Source: Butyrivibrio sp. CB08 (GTDB lineage: Bacteria > Bacillota > Clostridia > Lachnospirales > Lachnospiraceae). From it: a stretch of DNA of 55,520 nt. The stretch is taken from contig NZ_RAIR01000012.1 of the NCBI RefSeq assembly GCF_003625485.1, positions 1 through 55,520 on the forward strand, in the 5' to 3' direction. This document shows positions 7,244 through 15,148 of the stretch, piece by piece. The notes under the pieces were generated by a model that was not told the DNA's origin, made no database searches, and was given only the letters and a program-made list of their open reading frames with translations. The stretch's first letter is position 1; every line of letters starts with the position of its first letter. The position numbers were made by a program, and so were the translations under genes.

Positions 7244-7945
7244 CTAGAATGTATACTTAAGGACCATCTCGCTCACAGTCCTGTACTTGCCTCTTGGAAC
7301 CGAGAACTCTTTTCCATCCTCCATGACAATGACGTCCTTGGTGATCTTAAGGACCTTCTTGAGATTGATAAGGCTCTTTACCCCAAGCTCATAGAAGAAT
7401 GGTTCATTGAGCTCCTGCCTTATCTCCTGCATGGTGCTGCGGACAAGAAAGCTCTCATCCCCAACCACTATCCTCTTGTAGTGATCCTCTGACTCCACGT
7501 AAAGGATGTCAGATACAGGAACCCTGTGGACCTCTCCGCTGTCCCTGAAGGTGTAATAGGCGTTGTCTTCCTCAACAACGCACACCCTGTCCATGGCATC
7601 AAAAAAGTCTTCTTCCAGGATTGGCTTTTCCAGATAGTGCACCGCATGGATTCTGAATGCATCCTTGTAGAAAGCATTGGAAGAAGTCATAAAAATGATA
7701 TGTGCATCTTCGTTGTTCTTTTTGATGGCCTTGGCAATATCTATGCCATTTATCTTGTCAATGTAGATATCAAGAAGGTAGATATCGTAGGCCTTCTTTT
7801 CAATGGCAGTTAAAAGATCTATTGAAGTATAGAAAATGTCAGTCTCAAAATCCAGATTTCCACGACTTTTCCTATATCTCTCCAAAAGCTCTGCCGCCTC
7901 AGCAGCAGAGCTTTTTTCATCATCACATATTGCTAGTTTGAACAT
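7244..7945 (-). CDS. LytTR-family response regulator
   Basis: A 233-residue two-component regulator. The receiver domain covers about residues 1-120 with the acidic pocket (CDDE, residues 7-10), phospho-acceptor D59 in LLDIYID, the conserved MTSS and the Lys in HYLEKP. A LytTR DNA-binding domain follows (about 130-230), with the typical HRVPVSDILYVESEDHY start and FLVRSTMQEI. This is the AgrA/LytR/ComE type, which senses peptide or envelope signals through a histidine kinase. No kinase gene is adjacent, so its partner is unknown. The next gene in the same direction is the double-glycine peptide. Confidence 0.92.
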   Translation of the reverse strand: MFKLAICDDEKSSAAEAAELLERYRKSRGNLDFETDIFYTSIDLLTAIEKKAYDIYLLDIYIDKINGIDIAKAIKKNNEDAHIIFMTSSNAFYKDAFRIHAVHYLEKPILEEDFFDAMDRVCVVEEDNAYYTFRDSGEVHRVPVSDILYVESEDHYKRIVVGDESFLVRSTMQEIRQELNEPFFYELGVKSLINLKKVLKITKDVIVMEDGKEFSVPRGKYRTVSEMVLKYTF

Positions 7946-7963
7946 GAACCCCCCAAATACAAT

Positions 7964-8716
7964 TTATCCCTTAAAGTCTATGGACTGTCCCACAGACATT
8001 TCCTCCGGCGTCCTGATGGAATCCGCCCTGACGCTGAAGTTAAAATCATCTATCTTCTTAAAGAGCTCCTCTATGGAGTCGGCCATGAGGATCTCGTAAT
8101 CCTCCTCATCCTCGTCCCTTGGAACCTCTTCAGCCTTATGGCCCTCCCGAAGTTTTTCCGCCTGCTCCTTCTTGGCTTCCTTCTTGGCCGCTGCCTTTTC
8201 AGCCGCCTTCTTGGCTGCTCTCTTTTCCTGGAGCTTCTGGGTCATCTCGGTATTGGACTTGCTCATAACAGCGAAGAAAGATGCCTTGCCATCGTCGCCA
8301 ACCTGCATTCCGATGGTCTTGATACCTGGCTTGGTCTGCATTGCAGCCTGAAGCTGTGGCATCTTGGCCTGAGCATTTGCGATAAGTCCCTCATACTTAG
8401 CTCTGAAATCCGCATCAGTAGCCATTCTCTCGATCTTTTCCTCGTCGATGAGAACTACCATTCTGTTTGGATTGCCAAAGGAGCTCGCGTTCTGCTTGGC
8501 GTAGTCCTTCAAGTCCTTGCTTACAAGAACAAAATCCATATTGCTGTATTTCTTTTTAAGTTCCTCATAGTACTTGGCGCCTTCCTCTGAAAGCTGCGCC
8601 TTTCCTATCATCTTGCCATAATTCCCGGTAGTCTTAGTGGTCTCTTTAGTAGCACCCGTCTTGGCTGCTTCATAGGCTGCTCCACTGCTTGCCATAACAT
8701 CAGAAATATTACTCAT
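7964..8716 (-). CDS. Hypothetical protein with Lys/Ala/Glu-rich helix (DUF6033-like)
   Basis: A 250-residue soluble protein starting at MSNISDVMASSG; AAGGAGGG lies 4 nt before this ATG, which argues against the upstream in-frame start at 8761. Residues about 30-160 look like a folded alpha/beta domain (YNxDFVLVSKDL-like strands), followed by a charged Ala/Lys/Glu helix (about 165-205), an acidic linker and a short C-terminal segment ending SVGQSIDFKG. The N-terminus resembles that of the unrelated-looking gene at 50650. I think it is a DUF6033-type Lachnospiraceae protein, but this is from memory. Function unknown; it follows the lipoprotein gene by 58 nt. Confidence 0.6.
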   Translation of the reverse strand: MSNISDVMASSGAAYEAAKTGATKETTKTTGNYGKMIGKAQLSEEGAKYYEELKKKYSNMDFVLVSKDLKDYAKQNASSFGNPNRMVVLIDEEKIERMATDADFRAKYEGLIANAQAKMPQLQAAMQTKPGIKTIGMQVGDDGKASFFAVMSKSNTEMTQKLQEKRAAKKAAEKAAAKKEAKKEQAEKLREGHKAEEVPRDEDEEDYEILMADSIEELFKKIDDFNFSVRADSIRTPEEMSVGQSIDFKG

Positions 8717-8774
8717 GGGTCCCTCCTTGTCTCGAGTGAATCTCGCTGGCCTCCGTGCCAAACATATCTATATG

Positions 8775-9683
8775 TTACTCTACCTTTTCTCCAGTCTTAG
8801 CACTGTATATAGACTTTTCAACCTCATCGCCTGTGTCGTACTCAGTCTTGGAGAATATTATCTGTGCCTTCTTTTTGTCGTAGTCTGTCTTATATATATA
8901 TCGGACATCTTTCTCAATAACTTCACGTTCTCCGAGCCAAAATGGACATTTATTTTCAAAAGAATCTCCAGACTGAACATCAAGCATTGCATTGGAAATA
9001 TCTTCCTTGACACCAACGTCAGTTAAAAGCTCATGTTCATAGTCGCCGTAGTCGCCAACCTCAGCATCTTCGCGGCCTATGGTGGCAAGATACTCCTCGG
9101 CGTAGGCATTCTGCATCTTATCAAGCTCAGATCTGTCCTCATCCTCGATGGTGATACATCTGCTCCAGTATTTCTCCGGGATGTTTTTCTTGATCCAGTC
9201 TACAAAATCTCCGCCGTCAGCTGCAGGCTCTAAAGAAACGTAGTTGTACTCGCCCTCTTCGTTGAGCTCAAGCTTAACAACACATGGGATGACTCCGTTA
9301 CCTGCGCAGCACACAAAGTTACCATCCTGAAACTCGTATCTGCCGTAGGTTGAAAGGATGTAGCATGTCTGCTCGCCCTTGTCGTCACCCTCTTTGTCCA
9401 AAAGAATGTGTCCCTCGCCAGCCACTTCTCCCTGGTCGAAGTATTCATCGTTGTATGTAAAAACTGCAAGGCCTATGGCATCATCAAGGGATGTTGGTCT
9501 TGCCTCCTGAATAACTGAAGCCTCCTGAGTGCTGGCTTCCTGGGCAGGTTCTGGAGCTGGTTCCTCTACAGATGCCTCCTCAGCAGCAGGCTCTGGAGCC
9601 GGCTCAGTTTTCTTACCACATCCTGCCAAAAGAGATATGGCCATGACCGATACTAAAGCGGCCGAAAAGATCTTTTTTCTCAT
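8775..9683 (-). CDS. Secreted lipoprotein of unknown function
   Basis: A 302-residue protein with a lipoprotein signal peptide (basic MRKK, hydrophobic core, lipobox LLAGC) so it should be anchored outside the cytoplasmic membrane through the Cys. A Pro/Glu/Ala-rich linker (about residues 25-65) precedes an acidic globular domain with no recognised motif. The ATG follows AGGAGGAATT. It lies 48 nt downstream of the DUF6472 gene and probably belongs to the same transcript as the cupin and activase genes. I do not recognise the family. Confidence 0.8.
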   Translation of the reverse strand: MRKKIFSAALVSVMAISLLAGCGKKTEPAPEPAAEEASVEEPAPEPAQEASTQEASVIQEARPTSLDDAIGLAVFTYNDEYFDQGEVAGEGHILLDKEGDDKGEQTCYILSTYGRYEFQDGNFVCCAGNGVIPCVVKLELNEEGEYNYVSLEPAADGGDFVDWIKKNIPEKYWSRCITIEDEDRSELDKMQNAYAEEYLATIGREDAEVGDYGDYEHELLTDVGVKEDISNAMLDVQSGDSFENKCPFWLGEREVIEKDVRYIYKTDYDKKKAQIIFSKTEYDTGDEVEKSIYSAKTGEKVE

Positions 9684-9731
9684 AATAATTCCTCCTCATA
9701 GATCATCTGGTCACCTATATTGTACCATTTA

Positions 9732-9902
9732 TTACATCTGATGTCTTACAACCTTATACTCGTCGCCGTCCTGGTAATAAGGGCACTCGCTGGCATTGCC
9801 ACTCATAAGCCTTCCGTAGTCGTCCTCGTCCATGTTCACCATACAGGTGTAGCACTCCCAGTCCTCATCATATGCATAGTTAGCGCAAGTATCACAGATC
9901 AT
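9732..9902 (-). CDS. Small Cys-rich protein, DUF6472-like
   Basis: A 56-residue protein beginning MICDTCANYAYDED and ending DEYKVVRHQM, with Cys at 3, 6, 17, 20 and 40. The CxxC, CxxC and late CPYY pattern matches the small DUF6472 proteins of Clostridia, probably a metal-binding mini-domain. The ATG overlaps the stop of the upstream cupin gene (ATGA), so it is likely translationally coupled. Function unknown. Confidence 0.75.
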   Translation of the reverse strand: MICDTCANYAYDEDWECYTCMVNMDEDDYGRLMSGNASECPYYQDGDEYKVVRHQM

Positions 9903-10231
9903 ACAAAATCCTCTCTCATTGGGTTGAAGATATCAAGGAGCTTGCCTGCCTCAAGGCATACGCATCCGTGAACAACATCGTTCATCTTAAGCATTGTATC
10001 TCCGGCCTCAACAACCTTCTTAACACCGTCGATCTCAAACTCAAATTTGCCGCTGACAATATATGTTATCTGTGTGTGAGGGTGGTGGTGAAGTGCGCCA
10101 ACTGCGCCCTTTTCAAAGGTGTTCTCAACACACATAAGGTCCTTACTGTATGCAAGGACGCGTCTTACAACGCCGTTTCCCTGATCCTCTGCCTTCACAT
10201 CCTTGTAAAATACCCATCTCTCATCTAACAT
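9899..10231 (-). CDS. Single-domain cupin protein
   Basis: A 110-residue small beta-barrel protein. The metal-binding cupin motif is clear: HHHPHTQITYIVSGKFEFEI (about residues 48-67) supplies three His and the position usually holding Glu or Gln, and a second motif GDTMLKMNDVVHGCVC supplies the last His. Such one-domain cupins act as sugar isomerases, dioxygenases or sensors; the sequence does not say which. It is 19 nt downstream of the activase gene and overlaps the DUF6472 gene by 4 nt. Confidence 0.85.
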   Translation of the reverse strand: MLDERWVFYKDVKAEDQGNGVVRRVLAYSKDLMCVENTFEKGAVGALHHHPHTQITYIVSGKFEFEIDGVKKVVEAGDTMLKMNDVVHGCVCLEAGKLLDIFNPMREDFV

Positions 10232-10250
10232 TTCTCTTTCCTCCCTATTC

Positions 10251-11852
10251 TTAAAAGTTCATGGCTTCTATGTAGTCTGTATCAAATTCATCAAGGGTTG
10301 CAAGCTCGATGACTGTGGCGCCTTCTGCTATGGCCATCAGCTCATCCCCTGCAGCTTCTCTTTCCTCTTCTCCCATAAGTGCTCTTTTGGAAAAAGAGAT
10401 CGCTCCCTTAAGTGAAGTGTTTCCTACAGGTACTATCTTACCATCAAATCCTTCAGGAAACATCTTAAGATTCCGTATCCTGTCCATATCTATATGGCTT
10501 CCAAAGCCGCCAGCAAGATAGACTACATCAGGGCTCTTTCCATCAAGAAGAGTATTGGCTCCGGTAAATATGGCAGCCTTGGCAAGCTGAAGATTCCTGA
10601 TATCCTTCTGGGTAAGCCTTACCGCTCCGTCCAAAGTAACCGGAAGTCCCTCGTCAAAGTATGGATCTGCAAGAAGTCCTGTCTCGTCAACGGCTCCTAC
10701 TCTTATGGCCTCGGAGACAAGCTCCATCACTCCCGTTCCGCAAAGACCAATGGCTGGCTTATCCTCTATTGTCTCGTAGTCACAGATAATGCGGTCCCCG
10801 TCCTTCTTAAGTCTTACGTGGCATATAGCTCCAGGAACGGAAGGAACACCGCAGGATATTCCGCCAGCTTCAAACACAGGACCTGCTGCGGTTGACGTTA
10901 CTTTTATCTCATCCCCGTCAAAGAACACCATCTCTCCGTTGGTACCAAGATCCACAAACAGAGCGTTTTTGGTGTTCATGCCTTCGCTCTTAAGGTAATA
11001 GATCCCGGATACAATATCCGCTCCAACGAAGGCAGATATTCCGGGAAGGTTAGTAAGCAGCTGCTCCCCATAGCCTTTAAAGGTAAGGTCAGCTATCATC
11101 TGCTCAAAGCCAAGGCCAAAACGTGGCGGAGTGTAAGGGTAAGTCCCAAGCCAATCTACCTGCCTCTCATTAAAGAGGTTCATCATGGTGGTATTTCCTG
11201 CAACAGTAATATAGTCAAGGCGTCCTGTAAGCTCTCCGTCTTCCTTCTCCGGATCAAGCAGCTTCCCCATAAGGCCTTCAATATCCTCCACCACAAGCTT
11301 TGACATGTCCTTAAGCTTATCCTTATCATCAGCTGCAGCTATCCTTGAGATGACATCTGCGCCGTATCCGCGCTGACGATTAACGCAGGAGGCTGTTCTT
11401 GTGACATTAAACTCATCCCCTCGCTTTTCCAAAAGGGCCGCAGCGATGGTGGTAGTTCCAAGGTCTATGGCGATAGCAAAGGTTCTGCCAAGATCTCTTT
11501 TCCCAAAGTGGTCCCAGACAGCCTTGGTATCAGTCTCTTCGATGGCCATGTCCCGGCTCTCATTTTGAAGCTCTATCTCGCAGTCACCAGAAACTATAGC
11601 ACGGCAAAAGAGCCTTAAGCCCTCCGACAGCTCTTTTCCCGAGAGGAATTTCCTGTCGAAATCAGAAGGATCCGGCGCTCCGGATAAGAACTTCACCCGG
11701 CACTTTCCGCAGGTTCCAAGTCCGCCGCACGGACGCTCGGTGCTTAAGCCATTTTCAGCAAGGATATCTGCCAGAAGCCTTCCATTTTCGGCATTTATCC
11801 TGGTCTGCCTTCCATATTCATTTACGATAATTAGTGCACCATTAGATTTCAT
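10251..11852 (-). CDS. Ferredoxin-ASKHA domain protein (corrinoid activation-type, DUF4445)
   Basis: A 533-residue protein. An N-terminal plant-type [2Fe-2S] domain has C42, C48, C51 and C83. It is followed by an ASKHA ATPase fold with the phosphate-1 motif AIDLGTTTIAAALLE, and later ALFVDLGTNGEMVFF and VYLAGGFGSHID. This is the RACo/RamA-like architecture that reductively reactivates cob(II)alamin in methyltransferases using ATP. No corrinoid protein or methyltransferase is nearby, so the client is unknown and could be a different metalloenzyme. It is the first gene of the leftward cluster ending at the lipoprotein, divergent from the SPFH operon. Confidence 0.85.
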   Translation of the reverse strand: MKSNGALIIVNEYGRQTRINAENGRLLADILAENGLSTERPCGGLGTCGKCRVKFLSGAPDPSDFDRKFLSGKELSEGLRLFCRAIVSGDCEIELQNESRDMAIEETDTKAVWDHFGKRDLGRTFAIAIDLGTTTIAAALLEKRGDEFNVTRTASCVNRQRGYGADVISRIAAADDKDKLKDMSKLVVEDIEGLMGKLLDPEKEDGELTGRLDYITVAGNTTMMNLFNERQVDWLGTYPYTPPRFGLGFEQMIADLTFKGYGEQLLTNLPGISAFVGADIVSGIYYLKSEGMNTKNALFVDLGTNGEMVFFDGDEIKVTSTAAGPVFEAGGISCGVPSVPGAICHVRLKKDGDRIICDYETIEDKPAIGLCGTGVMELVSEAIRVGAVDETGLLADPYFDEGLPVTLDGAVRLTQKDIRNLQLAKAAIFTGANTLLDGKSPDVVYLAGGFGSHIDMDRIRNLKMFPEGFDGKIVPVGNTSLKGAISFSKRALMGEEEREAAGDELMAIAEGATVIELATLDEFDTDYIEAMNF

Positions 11853-11960
11853 ACACCCTTAGTTTAGCATGAATCGCCTATAAAGTAATGGAATTTTAAG
11901 CTTAAATGTGCGAAAATAGAAGGTACGAAATATAGTTTTTTAGTATGAAAGGAGATAGTT

Positions 11961-13148
11961 ATGGGGCTTATATCAGCAGCGCTTTCAGCAGGCGGCAGTG
12001 TACTTTCTGATCAGTGGAGAGACTATTTCTACTGCGAATCACTCAGCACTGAGGTGCTTCTTACCAAGGCTAGAAAGAAACAGGGAAAGGGTAACGACAA
12101 CATCATTTCCAACGGATCTATCGTAGCTGTCAACGAAGGACAGTGTATGATCCTTGTTGACCAGGGACAGATTACTGAGATCTGCGCAGAGCCAGGTGAG
12201 TTTGTTTATGACACTTCAACTGAGCCTTCTATTTTCTACGGAGATTTAGGTGAGAATATCGTCAACTCCTTCAAGGAGTTCTACAAGCGTCTGAGCTTCT
12301 CTGGCGGAACTGCCAAGGATCAGCGCGTTTACTACATCAATACCAAGGAGATCATCGGCAACAAGTATGGCACAGTTAATCCTGTTCCTTTCCGTGTTGT
12401 TGATACTAACGTTGGCCTTGACATGGATATCGATATCCGTTGCCACGGCGAATACAGCTATCGCATCGTTGATCCTGTTCTTTTCTACAAGAACATCGTT
12501 GGCAACGTAGATGGCGAGTTCAGAAGAGACAAGATCGATTCTCAGCTTAAGAGCGAGCTCCTTACAGCTCTTCAGCCAGCATTTGCCAAGATCTCAGAGA
12601 TGGGAATCCGCTACAGCGCGCTTCCTGGACACACAACAGAGATCGCAGATGCACTTAACGAAGTTCTTTCCAAGAAGTGGACTGAAGTTTACGGAATCAA
12701 GATCAGCTCCTTCGGTGTAAGCTCAGTTAACGCATCTGAAGAAGATGAAAAGACAATCAAGGAGCTCCAGAGAGCTGGCGCTCTTAAGAATCCTAATATG
12801 GCAGCAGCTACTCTTGCCAGCGCTCAGGCACAGGCAATGCAGGATGCAGCCAAGAATACAGCTACAGGCCCTATGATGGCATTGGCTGGAATGAACATGG
12901 CTCAGCAGGCTGGCGGCATGAACGCACAGCAGCTCTTTGCTATGGGCGCTCAGCAGCCACAGCAGGCAGCTCCTCAGATGGCTCCTCAGTCAGCAGGCAA
13001 TTCCTGGACATGCTCATGCGGCAATGTAAACACAGGTAACTTCTGCCCTAACTGCGGATCACAGAGACCAGCAGCAGGCTGGACATGCTCTTGTGGCACT
13101 GTAAATACAGGCAACTTCTGTACAAACTGCGGATCACCTAGAGGATAA
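11961..13148 (+). CDS. SPFH domain protein with tandem C-terminal zinc ribbons (YdjI-like)
   Basis: A 395-residue protein. Residues about 30-260 form an SPFH/virion-core-like domain (VNEGQCMILVDQGQITEI, then GEYSYRIVDPVLFYKNIVG). A Gln/Ala/Met-rich linker follows, then two near-identical zinc ribbons (WTCSCGNVNTGNFCPNCGS and WTCSCGTVNTGNFCTNCGS). This resembles B. subtilis YdjI, which helps recruit PspA to the membrane during envelope stress; no pspA is in this window. A good GGAGATAG ribosome binding site precedes the ATG. It starts a five-gene rightward operon. Confidence 0.85.
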   Translation: MGLISAALSAGGSVLSDQWRDYFYCESLSTEVLLTKARKKQGKGNDNIISNGSIVAVNEGQCMILVDQGQITEICAEPGEFVYDTSTEPSIFYGDLGENIVNSFKEFYKRLSFSGGTAKDQRVYYINTKEIIGNKYGTVNPVPFRVVDTNVGLDMDIDIRCHGEYSYRIVDPVLFYKNIVGNVDGEFRRDKIDSQLKSELLTALQPAFAKISEMGIRYSALPGHTTEIADALNEVLSKKWTEVYGIKISSFGVSSVNASEEDEKTIKELQRAGALKNPNMAAATLASAQAQAMQDAAKNTATGPMMALAGMNMAQQAGGMNAQQLFAMGAQQPQQAAPQMAPQSAGNSWTCSCGNVNTGNFCPNCGSQRPAAGWTCSCGTVNTGNFCTNCGSPRG

Positions 13149-13149
13149 T

Positions 13150-14211
13150 ATGGCCCTACACGAATATGAATGCCCCGCCTGTGGCGGGGCAATGGAATTT
13201 AATCCGGGCACCCAGAAGCTTAAGTGCCCATTTTGCGACTCCGAATTTGACGTCAAGGACTATGTTGCCAATCACAATTCAAACTCCACTGGAGAGTCAG
13301 CGGATACATATGAAACTAATGGGGGGAGTGAAGATAACACCCCCATGTTCATTTATAGCTGCGGTTCCTGCGGAGGCGAGATCCTGGCCACTGAGTCCCT
13401 TGGCTCCATGAAATGTCCCTTCTGCAGCAACAACGTTGTGGCAGCAGAGAAATTCACCGGTGCTTTCAAGCCTGATTACATCATTCCTTTTAAGAAGACC
13501 AAGGAAGACGCTATGAAGGCTTATTCAGGTTACGTCAAATCCAAGAAGCTCCTGCCAAAGGTCTTTTTCGAGCAGAACCACATCGATGAGATCAAGGGCG
13601 TTTATGTTCCTTTCTGGCTCTACAACGCCACAGAGAATTACACCGGCGTCTTTGAGGGAACCAAGGTCAGAACCTGGAGCGATTCCCGCTACCACTACAC
13701 AGAGACCAGCTTTTATGAGATCTCCCGCGCAGGCAATGAGGACTTTGAAAGCGTCCCTGTAGATGGCTCCAAGGAGATGCCAGATGATCTTATGGAATCC
13801 ATAGAGCCCTTCGACCGCTCTGAGATGATCCCATTCAACATGGGATACCTTGCAGGCTTCCTTGCCAACAAATACAACGTCACAGCGGACGAGGACAAAC
13901 AGCGCGCTGAGGAGAGAATGACAACAAGCGCAAGGAATGACTTCAGGAGCACCATTGTTGGCTACAACTCACTTCGCAATATATCTGAGAGGATAAACAC
14001 CACAAGAGAGACCACCAAGTATGCTCTCTATCCTGTCTATGTCCTTAACACCTCATGGGAAGGCAACAACTACCTCTTTGCCATGAACGGACAGACCGGC
14101 AAATTTGTAGGTAATCTTCCATTCTCAATGAAGCAGGCGGCCAAATACTACTTCCCTATCGCAGCCGCGATAACGGCAGTAGCCTTCGTCTGTGCGATGA
14201 TGTTTCTGTGA
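13150..14211 (+). CDS. Zinc-ribbon membrane protein (YdjG-like)
   Basis: A 353-residue protein with two zinc ribbons near the N-terminus (CPACGG with CPFCD, and CGSCGGEIL with CPFCSNN), a central soluble domain (YVPFWLYNATENYTGVFEGT, typical of this family) and one C-terminal membrane segment (about residues 333-352). B. subtilis YdjG has the same order and works with YdjH and YdjI. The gene starts 1 nt after the SPFH stop codon, so translation is probably coupled. Confidence 0.8.
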   Translation: MALHEYECPACGGAMEFNPGTQKLKCPFCDSEFDVKDYVANHNSNSTGESADTYETNGGSEDNTPMFIYSCGSCGGEILATESLGSMKCPFCSNNVVAAEKFTGAFKPDYIIPFKKTKEDAMKAYSGYVKSKKLLPKVFFEQNHIDEIKGVYVPFWLYNATENYTGVFEGTKVRTWSDSRYHYTETSFYEISRAGNEDFESVPVDGSKEMPDDLMESIEPFDRSEMIPFNMGYLAGFLANKYNVTADEDKQRAEERMTTSARNDFRSTIVGYNSLRNISERINTTRETTKYALYPVYVLNTSWEGNNYLFAMNGQTGKFVGNLPFSMKQAAKYYFPIAAAITAVAFVCAMMFL

Positions 14212-14242
14212 CCCAAATTTCTTTTAACAAGCGGAAAACCAC

Positions 14243-15127
14243 ATGAATACTATGACTAAAATATCAAGGGCAGTGTCAAAGACAATCCTCTTAATGATGA
14301 TTTTTGCATTTGCTCTTACATTTAAAACCTATGCTGCCGAAATATTATGGGACAGCTATGAAGTTCCTGCTACACGTCAAAAGCCAAGACTTGTTGATAA
14401 CGCTGACCTTCTTACTGACAGTGAGGAGACAGCTCTTTTGCAGAAGCTGGATGCTACCAGCGAAAAGTGGCAGAGCAACATAGCCATACTTACCGTGAAT
14501 TCCCATAATGGTCCTATCCAGGATTACGCAGACGACTACTTCGACTACAACGGATTTTGCTCGGAGTATAACGAGAGCGGAATCCTGTTCATGCTGAGTA
14601 TGGAAGACAGAGAGTGGGCCATCAGTTCTTCTGGCAGCGCACAATACGCTTTTACCGACTATGGTCAGGATTACCTCTTTAATGAGATGAGAGGCGACCT
14701 GTCAGACGGCGACTACTATGACGCCTTTAACACCTATGTGGAGCAGTGCGACAGGCTTTTGTACGCATACTCTCAGGGAACTCCTGTTGATGTAGGTGTC
14801 AAGCCACCTAAGACCACTTCCGATATCCTTGGATATCTTGTTGGCAGCATCGCTGTCGGCCTTGTAGTAGCTCTTTTCCCAATCCTTAAGATGAAGTCAG
14901 ATCTTAAGACAGTTAAGATGGCTGGAAATGCAGCAGGCTATGCTAAAGGCAAGCTTCACATGAGCATTCAGCAGGACCGTTTCGTGAGAAAGACTCTTTC
15001 CAAGACAGAGATCCCTCGCGACAATGGTTCCAGTAATGGCAGCAGGGGCGGCGGCTTTGGCGGAGGCAGCACCCTTCACACTTCAAGCTCAGGACATTCA
15101 CACGGAGGAAGCCACGGACATTTTTAA
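14243..15127 (+). CDS. TPM domain membrane protein (YdjH-like)
   Basis: A 294-residue protein: N-terminal signal or anchor segment (about residues 12-31), an extracytoplasmic TPM domain (LVDNADLLTDSEETALLQKL start, then the acidic YADDYFDYNGF region), a second membrane segment (about 191-213) and a cytoplasmic tail ending in a Gly-rich stretch (SRGGGFGGGS) with His/Ser repeats. The Gly-rich tail is typical of TPM proteins such as YgcG and YdjH. It is 31 nt behind the YdjG-like gene. The three genes together reproduce the B. subtilis ydjGHI set, here without pspA and followed by diguanylate cyclases. Confidence 0.85.
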   Translation: MNTMTKISRAVSKTILLMMIFAFALTFKTYAAEILWDSYEVPATRQKPRLVDNADLLTDSEETALLQKLDATSEKWQSNIAILTVNSHNGPIQDYADDYFDYNGFCSEYNESGILFMLSMEDREWAISSSGSAQYAFTDYGQDYLFNEMRGDLSDGDYYDAFNTYVEQCDRLLYAYSQGTPVDVGVKPPKTTSDILGYLVGSIAVGLVVALFPILKMKSDLKTVKMAGNAAGYAKGKLHMSIQQDRFVRKTLSKTEIPRDNGSSNGSRGGGFGGGSTLHTSSSGHSHGGSHGHF

Positions 15128-15148
15128 TAAGCAGGAGGATTAACTTCA

